Position numbers and translations under genes: made by a program. Of a stretch of DNA of 64,000 nucleotides, positions 34,047-45,517 are shown in pieces. A model generated the notes under the pieces. It was not told where the DNA came from. It made no database searches and saw only the letters and a list, made by a program, of their open reading frames with translations. The DNA comes from Azolla caroliniana (taxonomy: Eukaryota; Polypodiophyta): the NCBI GenBank assembly GCA_043228905.1, contig JBHGNT010000021.1, positions 11,470,001 to 11,534,000 of the forward strand, read 5' to 3'. The stretch's first letter is position 1. Every line of letters starts with the position of its first letter.

Positions 34047-34354
34047 TAACTACTCTTCACTTGTCGCGATTGCCGATGTGTTCTTGTTGTTCGAAATCTT
34101 CTTCGGCTGCACATTCTCGGCTCCCCCCTTTTCCTTTCAAAAGTGTCAACAATTCTTTTGGAAGTGCCCTAAATTCCCACAATGGAAGCACGTGGGCCTT
34201 CCCCTCAACTTCGACCTTGTCCCTGACTTATCACGATTCTAGGGACTTCGATTTCGGCAATGGATTCTTAGTCCTTCCAGGGAGTTTCCTCGTTTAGTAA
34301 GCTTGACTTCACCTGCTCTAGGGATATATGGTTCCATTCTAGTCTGGCGTTACC

Positions 34355-34790
<436 letters not shown>

Positions 34791-34817
34791 GTTTGTTCAC
34801 CTTCCAACTCCAAAGCC

Positions 34818-35810
34818 TCATCATGTCAGATTCTAACGAGAGCATAAATAAACTATTGGCTGCAATGCATTAACTTCAACTTAAATGAGAATCTTCGGGA
34901 ATCTCTCTAGAAACTCCAAGCTAGAACTCGAATGGAATTGGAGAATGAAGAAACCAAGTCCCCTCCTACATCAAGGAATCTTCGATCTGTAGAGCATGTT
35001 CCCTCGTCAATCCTCGCTCCAATTCCTCTTCACCCCACTTCAATTATAGAACCCAATGTCAATTTACCTAACAAGTTCGATGTCACAAGGGCACGATTCT
35101 AGGGGTTCATAAATTAGATCAAGCTTATTATGCGGTTAAAACCCCAAAGATATGCGGATGATTTTTGCCGAGTTGGCCTCATTGGGATCCTTCTCTCAGG
35201 AGCTACAACTGGTTCGTACCTTTGGTCGAAACATCATCACCACTTCTCGACAATTTTCCTGCTTTCCTAGAAGAGTTCAAGACGACATTTGGGGATACGG
35301 ATCGGTGTCGAACACGCCTTACCAAACTCTAGATTCATTACATTAAGGTAAGCGTCCAGTGTACGTTTATGCATCTGAATTTAGACAATTGGCATGTGAT
35401 GTTCAATGGGATGACCAAGGCCTTCACGACCATTTTTGTCGGGGCCTTCGAAGTGATATTAAGAATCTACTACTAAACTTCCGGGAGCCGACTTCATTAT
35501 CGCAAGCCATCAAGGAAGCAGTCAGTTGTGACAACTGCCTTTTTGAACTTCCAAGAGGAACAAGCAACTTCCAAGTTGTAGCCCTTTCTCCAAATTAAAC
35601 CTATGGTACAACCCCAAGTGACTGCGAGATCTTCTCCAATAACATCATTCAATGATCCTATGCCGATGGAAATTGATCGAGCTCGAGCCCCACTCACCGC
35701 GTCCGAATGACACCATTGACGAACCAATAAACTATGTCTATACTGCAACGCCTCTACCCATCTAATTCGTTTTTGCCCACTCAAAAAAAATCTGCGACAA
35801 GTCTATCCAA
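34818..35810 (+). pseudogene. gypsy gag, broken
   Basis: A start at 34825 gives a short MSDSNE... stretch and then many stops. 35359-35598 restores gag-like sequence ('SEFRQLACDVQWDDQGLHDH', 'FCRGLRSDIKNLLLNF'). A zinc knuckle 'CLYCNASTHLIRFC' lies near 35730-35775. This is the Ty3 retrotransposon-gag layout. Confidence 0.65.
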
Positions 35811-35929
35811 ACAATCCAACTAGTGAGTGCCAACGTTCGGAAAATGACAGTGTCCAACTACAATAGGAGCCATGCAGTTGGACAACAAACATTCATGTTG
35901 CTCCCATAATTCTACTAACAATTTTTCCT

Positions 35930-36360
35930 TCCAGGTAACTCTCCGTTTCCAGTCTATTTCAATTCAATCCTTAGCGCTACTTGATTCCAGGGCCACAACG
36001 TGTTTTATGGATGAAATGTTCATTCGTAAACAAAAATTACCCATTGTCTGATTGTCCAAGCCTATCCTAGTCGAAGCTATCAGTGAGGGAATGCTCTCCT
36101 CTGGCACAGTCACCAAAGCCACAGTCCCCCTCATTTTGCAGCTCGGGACCCATCATGAGGCCTTATCATTTTACCTCATTACTTCATCGCGACATCCAAT
36201 CATACTTGGGTTGTCTTGGCTGAAAGTCAATAACCTTGTTATAGATTGGCACAACCACTCACTTACTTTTCAACTGCACTCACATGGAGGTTGGAACAGC
36301 TTCGCATGTTGTTGTGGCCTGAATCATTTTGTATCGAGCACTCCTCCATTCAAGTAGGCA
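35930..36360 (+). pseudogene. gypsy protease, broken
   Basis: Near 35970 the translation reads 'ALLDSRATTCFMD', where the usual D-S-G is D-S-R. It is followed by 'HPIILGLSWLKVNNLVIDW' at 36195-36250, the conserved C-terminal part of this protease. The frame is interrupted between them. Confidence 0.6.
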
Positions 36361-36420
36361 ATGGTTCCAACTCATATGCTCACGCCCCAACCACAACACA
36401 CTCCATCTCAATGGGCAATG

Positions 36421-37270
36421 ACTCAGAGTCAAGTACTCCGGCTTTGGTTCCCATGAAAACCAATTTGGACTCACTTCCATCCAAATATGGTGACTTTGTT
36501 GATGTGTTCGAGAAGAAGAATGTGGATCACTTACCGGACCATCGACCATATGATTGTCCAATCAATCTACAAGAAGGCACATCTCCACCCTTTGGGCCCA
36601 TCTATGGTCTCTCTGAACCAGAACTACATGCTCTTCGCACATATCTAGATAGAAATTTGGAGAAGGGCTTCATCTAACTGTCTAAGTCACCAGTTGGGGC
36701 CCCCATCTTGTTTGTGAAGAAAACGGATGGATCGTTGCACCTATGTGCGGATTATTGTGGCCTCAATAAAATCATGATACGTAATTGCTACCCTTTATAC
36801 CTCTAATCCCAAAATTCCTTGGTCGCCTTCGTAGTGCACATGTCTTCTCTAAGATTGACTTGTAGGGGGAGCCTACAACTTAGTTCGGATTAAACCTGAT
36901 GATCAATGGAAAACAACATTTTGTACGTGATATGGACACTTTGAGTACAAGGTAATGCATTTTGGACTCACCAATGCTCCAACTATTTTTAAACATATGA
37001 TGAACGACATATTTCGAGAATATCTTGATCACCTTATCATTATCTACCTTGATGTCATTCTTGTCGTCTCGTCGAGCATTGAAGAGCATACTCACCACGT
37101 TTGATTGATTCTCTCAAAACTTAGGGAGCATGGCCTCTATGCCAAGAGAGAAAAATGTGATTTTGATCACAATTCCATAGAATTTCTTGGTTATTTTATC
37201 TCATCCCAGGGCATCACCATGGATCCAAGGAAAATCAAGACTATCCAAGAATGGGCCACTCCAAAATGAG
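36421..37270 (+). pseudogene. gypsy reverse transcriptase, broken
   Basis: 36246-36677 carries the pre-RT segment ('YGDFVDVFEKKNVDHLPDH', 'LHALRTYLDRNLEKGFI'). Beyond it, '[18 protein letters not shown]' and 'FGLTNAPTIFKHMMNDIF' can be read across stops. The catalytic YxDD box near 37045 reads Y-L-D-V, so the second Asp is lost. Confidence 0.75.
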
Positions 37271-37860
37271 TAAATGTCCAACCATTCCTTGGTTTCGCGA
37301 ATTTCTACTGGCGATTTATCAAGGGTTTTCCATCATAGTCCAACCCTTGATTGAGGTTACTCGTAAATGGATGTCGTTTCAATGGATTCCATCTACTCAA
37401 CACACCTTCGACCTACTCAAGTTTTTCCCCGGACTCCAATCCTCCTTCACGTCGACACCACTAACCCTTTGCAAGTTGAAACAGATGCCTCTGACTTTGC
37501 CATTGGTGCCATCTTATCCCAACCCGATGATGATGGCATCCTACATCCGGTGGCGTACTACTACTGAAAATTCATAGAGCCAGAAATCAACTATCCCATC
37601 TACGACAAGGAGCTCGCTGTTATAGTGGCAACTTTCACAGAGTGGAGACCTTACATGGCTGGGGTGCAACATCGGTTTCAGGTAATAACAAATCATAAAA
37701 ATTTATTGTATTTTTCAACAACCGGTACTTTGAATCAACGGCAAGCTCGTTGGTCAAATTTCTTAGCCGACTATGACTTTGAAATTGTTTTTCGACGGGG
37801 GGTACAAAACACGAAGGTTGATGCTCTTTCACGGTGATCGGATTTCGAGTTGAGCCCAAG
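37271..37860 (+). pseudogene. gypsy RNase H
   Basis: 37367-37567 contains 'LQVETDASDFAIGAILSQ' (first Asp) and 'HPVAYYY'. After one stop, 37575-37837 continues with 'YDKELAVIVATFTEWRPYM' and 'RFQVITNHKNLLYF', ending 'VQNTKVDALSR'. Only one stop and one frame change break it. Confidence 0.78.
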
Positions 37861-38930
37861 GGATGATGCCTATGCTCAACAATCTCAATGTTTGCTAAAA
37901 CCAGATCAATTCTAGCTCTTTGCCACATGCATGCTCTATGAAGACTCTTTTCTTGAGAAGATAGCCAAAGCACTTCCCATTGACAAATTCGCCAATACAA
38001 TTAAGGAAGGTCTTACTAATCCGTCTAAACCCAAGAGCAAAGAAGACCTTGATCACTTCAGATTCGAGGGGGGACTGCTTTACCGAGACAAACTCTTATA
38101 TGTTTCGGAGGGCTGGTGTCGAACTCAAGTTCTCCAAAAGTGTCATGAAGACCCCTAGATGGCCATTTTGACATTACGAAGACACTCGAATTAATCTCAC
38201 GAGGAAGTTTGTCAAGGAATTCATCAAGACATGTGATACTTGTGCTCGATCTAAAGTCTTCCAACATATGTCATACGGGTTGCTCCAACCACTTCCCATT
38301 CCAACCGACCTTGGGCATCAATTTCCATGTATTTCATCACTGACTTGCTTGTTGTAGTCCACGGATATGACACAATGCTCTTCATGGTAGATTGGTTTAC
38401 AAAGATGGCTCATTTTGCCCCCTATGCAAAGAATATTTTATCAGAAGCAACAACCGATCTATTTTTAAAGAATGTGGTGTGACTTTGTGGTGTCCCGAAT
38501 GATGTCACCTCAGATAGCGGACCCCAATTTGTCTCTCGTTTTTGACGACGACTCCTTCAAACATTGGGCACAACAATGAATTTTTCTTCGTCCTATCATC
38601 CTCAAACCGATGCCCAAACTGAGTGGGTGAACCAAATTCTCGAGCAATACCTTAGGTGCTCGTTTAGCTACCAGCAAGATGATTGGATTGAACTCCTACC
38701 CCCAATAGAGTTCATATATAATAATACGCTACATGGTTCAACTAGGGTCACCCCATTTGTCGCCAACTATGGTTTCCATCCTCACTTCAGTATTTCCATC
38801 CCTGGCAACTCTGTCAACCAATCAGCGGAAGCACGTGCTCGTATTTTAGCTGACATTCATCAAGACCTCTCCGTCGAGCTCATACTTGCAAGGGACCGGT
38901 ACAAAGCATGGTTGTGTCATGTCATGGACC
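37861..38930 (+). pseudogene. gypsy integrase, broken and truncated
   Basis: The finger region ('CDTCARSKVFQH' near 38235) is followed by a DDE core readable in changing frames: 'DLLVVVHGYDTMLFMVDWFT' near 38345, 'VTSDSGPQFVSRF' near 38505, and 'NFSSSYHPQTDAQTEWVNQ' near 38580. The last stretch would carry the catalytic Glu. The frame 38564-39139 keeps gypsy similarity only to about 38930 and then runs into unrelated sequence. Confidence 0.75.
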
Positions 38931-39237
38931 GGGGGAATAGACCTTTTGAAAGGTATCTTTGCTTCTCAAAACCTAGAAACAGAGAAGACTCACTGTTTCT
39001 AGTATACAAAAGAGAGGATTTACACGTTAAATACTTGCATTTGTTTTTCAATGCTTTCTCACTTGATGTGAGATTGTGGCATTGGAAGTTGCTTCTTAGT
39101 TGCATTCCATTTTCCTTGGCACACACATGCATAACCTAAAACACGGTGATAGTTGTACTTGAGACCACCTAGTGAGTAATGTCTCAATTATCATTAGGTG
39201 CTTAGATTTGCAATCGACCAAGCTTACTCACCACCCA
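38931..39237. other. Junction sequence between gypsy and copia elements
   Basis: About 300 bp between the last gypsy integrase similarity and the first copia gag codon. No LTR ends, domain or repeat could be assigned. Confidence 0.4.
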
Positions 39238-39365
39238 ATGGCCTCTGAAATGTCCAAGGTTATGAGTACCTCACGCGGTGGTTCCTTTAATTCCCATAGA
39301 AATCAGTTTATGAGTGGAAAAGACCACCTTGAGATCTGTAAATTTGACGGATCCAACTTTGCCTT

Positions 39366-40583
39366 GTGAAAGAATCGGATGAAAGATGTCCTGATTCAAA
39401 GAAGGAAATCAAGGCAAGGCCATTAGGTGGCGAAGCCAAGAGACCTGAGGACATGACCAAGGACGATTGGGAAGAGCTCAATCTCTTGGCAATGTCTACG
39501 ATAAGATTGCACCTAGCTAACAACGTGTATTTCACGGTCTTGGATTATGACTCAGCTGAAATGCTATGGGCTAAACTATGCAATGCATACAAAAAAGAGA
39601 CTGCATCAAACAAAGTTTATCTAATGAGAAAAATTTATGATCTTCGAATGAAGGACAATGATAGTGTCGCCTCTCATTTGAATGATGATGCATTATGGTC
39701 ACAATTACAAGCTCGGAAAATGATTATGGACGATGAGCTGAAATGTGTATTTTTGTTATGCACTTTGCCTAGCTCATGGGACACTTTTTGCACCGCTATT
39801 AGTGCTAGTGCACCAAATGGGAAATTAGTCTATAATGACATATGTGGAGCACTTTTGGGTGAAGAAATTCATAGGAAATCTATGATTGAATCATCGAATG
39901 GAGATGCATATAATGTTTATGATATTGGTTCTCGCAAGAACCAACACTATGTTAGGAGCCAAACAAGAAATAGTAGTGGAAATGATAGAGGTAGAAGCAA
40001 ATCTAGGAAGAAAAATATTGAGTGTCATTATTGTCATAAAAAGGGACACCTTAAGAAAGATTGTTATGCCCTAAAAAATACGGAGAAAGATAATGCTAAA
40101 TTCAAAGGTAATGGGCATGGAAGACAATGTAGTGGTCCCTCTTCCTCGGTGGAAATAGAGGAAGTAAATGCAACATATGATGAGACAGACATCTTGGTCT
40201 TAGATGATGTTAGCACACATGTTGGGGTAAACATGGACTTTTCTCCATCACATACGTGGTTGGACTCCGGTGCATCATTTCATGTGACTCCACATAGAGA
40301 GTGGTTCACATGTTATGAAGCCAAGCCACTTGGGAATGTTAGACGTGGAGACTCACATCAGTGTGATGTGATTGGCATTGGAGATATCTCAATGCATTTT
40401 AGTGATGGTTCTCATCTCACCATTAAAAATGTACGCCATGTTCCTCAACTAACTCGTAGTTTAATTTCCGTTGGTCAGCTTGATGACAATGGATATAAGG
40501 TGATATTTGCTTCTCACGAAAGGAAATATGATTGTTGCAAAAGGGAACAAAGTTGGTTCCCTCTACCCTCTATTTGTTCATAA
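39366..40583 (+). CDS. copia gag-protease ORF (405 aa, largely open)
   Basis: One of the better preserved transposon frames. It carries a UBN2-type gag core ('TIRLHLANNVYFTVLDYDSA', 'KVYLMRKIYDLRMKDNDS', 'LCTLPSSWDTFCTAI'), a zinc knuckle 'CHYCHKKGHLKKDC' at about residue 218, and the protease motif 'TWLDSGASFHVTPH' at about 296. The natural start lies upstream at 39238 (MASEMSKVMS). A TGA at 39367, where Trp is usual ('FALWKNRMKD'), plus a frameshift separate it from this frame. The last 20 codons are out of frame with the pre-integrase region. Confidence 0.75.
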   Translation: MKESDERCPDSKKEIKARPLGGEAKRPEDMTKDDWEELNLLAMSTIRLHLANNVYFTVLDYDSAEMLWAKLCNAYKKETASNKVYLMRKIYDLRMKDNDSVASHLNDDALWSQLQARKMIMDDELKCVFLLCTLPSSWDTFCTAISASAPNGKLVYNDICGALLGEEIHRKSMIESSNGDAYNVYDIGSRKNQHYVRSQTRNSSGNDRGRSKSRKKNIECHYCHKKGHLKKDCYALKNTEKDNAKFKGNGHGRQCSGPSSSVEIEEVNATYDETDILVLDDVSTHVGVNMDFSPSHTWLDSGASFHVTPHREWFTCYEAKPLGNVRRGDSHQCDVIGIGDISMHFSDGSHLTIKNVRHVPQLTRSLISVGQLDDNGYKVIFASHERKYDCCKREQSWFPLPSICS

Positions 40584-41115
40584 AAAAGAACATTTGTTGG
40601 CTGGACGAGCATTTGGCATGGCCATTTAGGCCACATGTCAAGAAATGACATGGAAATTCTATCCCGTTATGGCCACTTACCTAAGTTGTCATTCTTTGAT
40701 TTTGTTTTATGTGAACATTGTCAACATGGTAAGCAAACCAGAAGTGCACATAAGACAACTGTTAACTCATCCACTAAACCATTGGACCTTGTCCACACAG
40801 ATGTTTGTGGACCTATGCCCACAAGATCTTTGGGTGGTGCACTATATTTTGTTACTTTCATTGATGATGCCACTAAGAAAGTTTGGCCAAAATGGTGTGG
40901 CTGAGAGGATGAATAGAACCATCCAGGACAGAGTTGTCTCTATCTTACACCATGCAAACCTTTTCTAAGGTTTTTGGGCAGAAGTTGTTTTAACAACAGT
41001 CCATGTGATTAATCTATCACCGAACATAGCCATAGGTCTAAAAGTGGCACGAGAGTTGTGGACATGCAAGACACCTCATTATGCTCATCTTAGAGTTTTT
41101 GGATGCGATGCATAT
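40584..41115 (+). pseudogene. copia integrase, N-terminal and core fragments
   Basis: 40605-40904 holds the zinc finger ('HLGHMSRNDMEILSRYG', 'CEHCQHGKQTRSAH') and 'DLVHTDVCGPMP', 'VTFIDDATKKVW'. The sequence then jumps to 'NGVAERMNRTIQDRVVSIL', which includes the catalytic Glu. The middle of the core, including the second Asp region, is therefore deleted. It ends in 'RVFGCDAY' at the insertion point. Confidence 0.78.
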
Positions 41116-41885
41116 TGATGATGAGAGAAAGAAAAAAGATATAGTAGAGAAGAGGAAGAGAAAAGAATACTTCAATATACTATTAGGAAAACAATACAAT
41201 CCTCTTAGACTCCAAAAGTAACAACCCCAAATAACTACTGCAATATACTATTAGCCAAAATAATCTTTCCTTCTTCTCTCTTTCTTCAACTAATATTCTT
41301 CTCACTTCTTCTAATCTTCTTATTGTTCCTCACTTATTCTTGTAGATATTCTATTCTTCCTCCCTTTCTCTCTTGTAGATCTTCTATTCTTCCTTCTGTC
41401 TCCTTGTAGATATTCTATTCCTTCTTTTGTTTCCTTGTAGATATTCTATTCCTCCCCCCTCTATTGCTAAGAATACCGTCATATTCATAGGTTTTTAGTT
41501 GCGTTATTCTTGCTTTTTTCATATATCCTCGAGTTTGTGTGATGTGTTTTTCATATCATTATTTATAGTTTGTCATCTAAATTTATCATACAAGAAAGCT
41601 CTCTTTGCCAGCTTTCTTAGAATCTTTTCTTTTGAAATTTGGACATGAGATGAAGAAGTTATGAGCTTTTTTCTCTACCTTGCTTTCTTTGCCTTTGTAT
41701 GGGTTTCTTCCTTTTTAATATTTTCTTTCTTTTTCTACTTTTGGAAAACACCTCTAACTTTATATCCCTTCAATCTCATTCGTTTTTTAACTCTTGAACC
41801 TTTCATGTTGTGCTTTATTCTTATACACCTTACCATCTGATGTATCTGCCATGGTCTTTTCTTACGAGCAAAAATTGACTTCACA
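41116..41885. mobile_element. LTR-like insertion (solo LTR) with 5-bp target duplication
   Basis: 770 bp starting TGATGATGAGAG and ending GACTTCACA, flanked by CATAT on both sides (41111-41115 and 41886-41890). Removing the insert and one CATAT makes the integrase reading continuous across the site. TG...CA ends with a 5-bp duplication indicate LTR-element integration. There are no coding domains inside, so a solo LTR is the simplest reading. Internally, TTGTAGATATTCTATTC recurs three times. Confidence 0.8.
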
Positions 41886-42300
41886 CATATGTACACGTTC
41901 CAAAAACATTAAAAAAGAAATTGGACTATAACTGGAGAAAATGTATATTCCTTGGTTACGGAATTGAGGGGCAGTTTGGATATCGCTTATGGGACCTTGA
42001 CACATGTATTGTGGTCAGAAGTAGTGATGTTGTTTTTTATTAGAACAAAATGCATAAACAGTCCCTAAAGGAGATAGAAATAAGAAAGGTTGCGTTTAAA
42101 GATATTATGCCTTCTAATGATGTAAAATAGAAAATTCTTATTGATGTAGATGCTTCTATATGTGGCAGTCACGAAAAACTGTTATTGGTCAGTATGATGA
42201 TGCCCAAAATTATGTGTTTAGCACGTGCAAAATAATGATTTTCAGCAAGAATATGCTCAGAATGATGTTTTTCATGCATAACTTGAGGGTATTTAGGTTC
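41886..42300 (+). pseudogene. copia integrase C-terminus and linker
   Basis: After the insertion the frame resumes with 'KCIFLGYGIEGQFGYRLWD' and 'VVRSSDVVFY', the conserved end of copia integrase, followed by a degenerate linker with stops. Confidence 0.72.
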
Positions 42301-42308
42301 AAGAATCA

Positions 42309-43163
42309 TTGAGGAGATCCACATGTGTCTTCAAAGCACCTAGTAAGTTAGCTAATTATGTAATATTAACAGATGTCGGTGAACCTTCATGTTACAATGA
42401 GGCCATATTTGTTCATGATCATGCTAAATGGAAACAAGCGATGCAAAATGAGTTGGACAATATCCATAAGAACAGAACTTGGGATTTAGTACCTTTGCCA
42501 AAAGGTAGGAAAGCAGTACCATGTAAATGGGTGTATAAATACAAATACACATCTGGTAGTGTTCATCCCAAGTATAAAGCTTGCATTGTGGCAAAAGGTT
42601 TTAAACAAGAGCAAGGAGTCTATTATGATGAAATATTCTCTCTGGTAGTCAACATGACTACATTACGTATGATGCTTGCATTGGCTGTCACAAATGATCT
42701 TGATTTATTTCAAATGGATGTAAAAACTGTTTTTTTGCATGGAGATCTTGACGAAGAGATCTATATAGAGCAACCAAAGGGCTTTGAAGTTTAGAGAAAA
42801 TGCCTTTGGTATGTAAATCACCACGAAAAGTTTATATGGTCTTAAGGAATCACCACGAAAAATGGTATAAAAAATTCGATGCTTTTATGAGGTCCCAAAG
42901 TTATGCTAGGAGTAATGAAGATTCATGCTTGTATAGATGACTCATATGTGATTTTGATACTCTATGTAGATGACATGCTAATCGCCGATAACAACAAGGA
43001 TTAGTTGTCCAAACTAAAGAAAAATATGAGTCAAACCTTCGATATGAAAGATTTGGGAAATGCTAAACATATCCATTGAATGCGTATTACTTGGGATAGG
43101 AGTAATGGATGTATTTATTTGTCTTAATCTAAGTATGTATGCAAAATACTCAAGAGGTTTAAT
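42309..43163 (+). pseudogene. copia reverse transcriptase
   Basis: 42309-42794 is open for 161 codons. It covers the RT N-terminus ('WDLVPLPKGRKAVPCKWVYK', 'CIVAKGFKQEQGV') and 'LFQMDVKTVFLHGDLDEEIY'. A TAG follows at 42792. The catalytic 'LYVDDMLIAD' lies near 42960-42990 in another frame, then 'FDMKDLGNAKHI'. Frameshifts and stops inactivate it. Confidence 0.82.
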
Positions 43164-43887
43164 ATGGAGAATGCAAAGCCTTTGAGCACTCCATTATCTT
43201 TGCATGTTAAGTTGAGCAAAGATGAATGCCCCAATTCTGATCATGAAACAGAATTCATGAGTAAAATTCCTTACCAGTCTGCTGTTGGTAGTCTTATGTA
43301 CGCTATGGTAGCGACTAGGCCAAACATTGCTTTTGCAGTGGGAGCTGTGAGCAGATTTTTGTCAAATCCTGGTAAGAAACATAGGGAGGCAGTCAAACTG
43401 ATATTAAGATATCTGTGTGGCACTAAGAATAGGTGTCTATGTTTAGGTGGCGGAAATGTATCCATTATAAGATATACAAACTCTGACTATGCTGGCAGTT
43501 CTGACAGTAGAAAATCCATATCTTGGAGGTGCCATATCTTAGAGATCTCGTCTCCAAGATTGTATTGCTCTATCCACTACAAGAGTAGAGTATGTTGTAG
43601 TTAGCTAAGCATGTAAGGAAATTGTATGGCTGTCGAGATTAGCTTGTGACATGGGCATACCTAATCTTGTACCAATACTGTTTTGTGATAGTCAGAGTGC
43701 CATTGCATTGGCGAAAAACCTAGTATACCATGCAAAGACCAAGCACATTGGAGTGCAATATCACTTCATTCGGGAATGCATATTTGCTGGCTACATCAGA
43801 CTTGAGAAAGTTACCTCTCAAGAATATGCCGCAAATGCATTGACCAAAGCTCTCCGCATGATGCGCTACAACATTGCTATCACTTGA
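43164..43887 (+). pseudogene. copia RNase H
   Basis: 43164-43604 includes 'KIPYQSAVGSLMYAMVATRP' and 'YTNSDYAGSSDSRKS'. 43651-43887 includes 'LFCDSQSAIALAKNLVYHAK', 'TKHIGVQYHFIRE' and the usual pol end 'AANALTKAL'. The catalytic Glu region between them has a stop near 43605. Confidence 0.8.
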
Positions 43888-44022
43888 TGGGAATTACTTA
43901 GGTTATGAGGTTACATACTGTTTTTGTATATTGTGTAACATACTCATCAAGTAGGATGTGTAGGTCTTGTTCAATCTTCCCATCAACTTTGCTGATCCCT
44001 TGTTTGGCATTTAGTGGGAGAT

Positions 44023-44217
44023 TGATAGTGAGAAAGGACAAAAAGGTAATTTCTCACTATTTGTGAATAGGTATATAAGTCAATAGAAACGAGGGTTTTC
44101 TGTGTCCCCCGCCAAAAAGTTGTTTTTTGTCTTCTTCTTTTTTTTGTGTGCTGTTCACCATTTTTTTGTAGGGAAAAACAACAGCTCGTCTGCTTCCGTT
44201 GCTCCTCTCTCACTCAC

Positions 44218-44266
<49 letters not shown>

Positions 44267-44294
44267 ATTGAGCCTCGTTTACTCATCCATGACA
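44023..44294 (+). repeat. 3' LTR of the plus-strand copia element
   Basis: 272 bp from TGATAGTGAGAAAGG to TCATCCATGACA, directly after the polypurine tract. A TATATAA box lies at 44072-44078. It contains a 43-bp (CT)n tract at 44221-44263, followed by AATATTGAGCCTCG, the same end motif as the gypsy LTR at 34355-34790. Confidence 0.7.
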
Positions 44295-44877
44295 TTGCCC
44301 ACCAAAGTTTTTAATTCAACTCTTTTCGGGAAATTCAGGTTCATCCCCATATATACTCTTAGAGTGCACATTTTGTCATTGCGCTCCAAATGAGGAGTCG
44401 CTATTGTGCCACCCAACCATATGGGTCGATAAGGTGTCTCAATCTAAGAAACCGTAGATGAGTATGACAGAATGTATCAGTGAAAGAGCGAAGTAGGAAA
44501 ATAGGATTCACTAATTAACACAACTAGAAGAATATTTTGTGGGCAAGTTACAATGTACTTAATCTTGAAGTATATTCCATTGACTTTAAGATAAGTACTA
44601 TCTAGCACTAGCTTGTATCTAGGGAGCTGGGTCATATTAAATGACTAGTCAGTGACTTACACATTTAATGACCAAAGAGAGAATTTAATTCACTCTCTTA
44701 CATATTGGCTATGACTATCATCAGTCTCCACGAATTTTAGAGTGAGCTGGTCAATATCTCATTTAAGCTCTAAGGTATAAGCGCATGGGAAAAGTACCAT
44801 TGTGAGCTACTCTCATAAGTAATAGAAAGTTTTTTTTCATACATCCATCTCTATGATTATAAATCTCTATGTCTATC
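44295..44877. other. Non-coding stretch
   Basis: Nothing recognisable: no open frame with motifs and no repeat ends. Confidence 0.4.
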
Positions 44878-45420
44878 TCATCGATTCTCAATATTTCTAA
44901 CATGAGGCTCCACCCTCTCTATAAAAAAAAGGGAGGGTTTATTTTGCTTCTTCTTCATTCTTCGGTATTTCGTGGGGTCTTCTTCGGCGTTTTGGGAACT
45001 CAGGAGTGTTCGTCTTCATCTTCTTTGAGCTTGCGTGAAGACTTCCTCGAGATTGTGAGGAGTCATCGATTCTCAATATTTCTAACATGAGGCGCCACCC
45101 TCTCTATAAGAAAAAGGGAGTGCTTATTTTGCTTCTTCTTCATTCTTCAGTATTTGGTGGTCTTCTTCGGCGTTTTGGGAACTCGGGAGTGTTCGCCTTC
45201 ATCTTCTTCGAGTTTGTGTGAAGACTTCTTTGAGATTGCGAGAAGTTATGTTCAAGTTTTACGTGGGGTCTTCTTTATTTTCTTTTCTTCTTCGAGATTG
45301 CGAGGAGTCATCTTGAGGTTTTACGTGGGGCCTTCTTTATTCTCTTTTCTTCTTCGAGTCTTATTCGTCTGTGTTTTCAGCTCTCAAGTGGACACAACGA
45401 GGGGTCAATTTCTTCAGGGT
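44878..45420 (+). repeat. 185-bp tandem duplication in an LTR-like leader
   Basis: TCATCGATTCTCAATATTTC starts at 44878 and again at 45063, an offset of 185 bp. Both units contain CCACCCTCTCTATAARAAAA and the same CT-rich continuation. Each unit carries its own TATA-like CTCTATAA. A further short repeat (GAGATTGCGAGRAGT, then TTTACGTGGGG) follows at about 45233-45360. It resembles LTR promoter and leader sequence, but boundaries are not visible. Confidence 0.65.
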
Positions 45421-45517
45421 TCTTGTCATGGTCAATTGTTCTTTGTTCTTTATTAGTTTTTCAATATTCCAAGGGAGGCTCCCCATGCTCAATGTACGCT
45501 ATGGTGCTCGATATATT

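Larger units (their letters stand above)
31244..34354 (-). mobile_element. copia array copy 3
   Basis: A second long copy of the same family as copy 2, in the same orientation. The RNase H end is truncated at LTR 3 and the gag is truncated at 34354, where a gypsy LTR begins. The internal order (gag zinc knuckle near 34150, integrase, RT) is the copia order. All frames are broken. Confidence 0.83.
34791..38930 (+). mobile_element. Ty3/gypsy element body, heavily mutated
   Basis: In order on the plus strand: gag, protease, RT, RNase H, integrase. Sequence style ('LSEPELHALRTYLDRNLEKGFI') resembles chromovirus-type Ty3 elements, but no chromodomain remains. Similarity ends near 38930, and the 3' LTR is not recognised. 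Confidence 0.78.
39238..44294 (+). mobile_element. Plus-strand copia element with an internal LTR-like insertion
   Basis: Order: gag-protease, integrase, RT, RNase H, polypurine tract (AGTGGGAGAT at about 44013) and 3' LTR. It belongs to a different family from the minus-strand array. The integrase is interrupted by the insertion at 41116-41885 and lacks about 100 internal codons before that. No 5' LTR is recognised. Confidence 0.83.
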
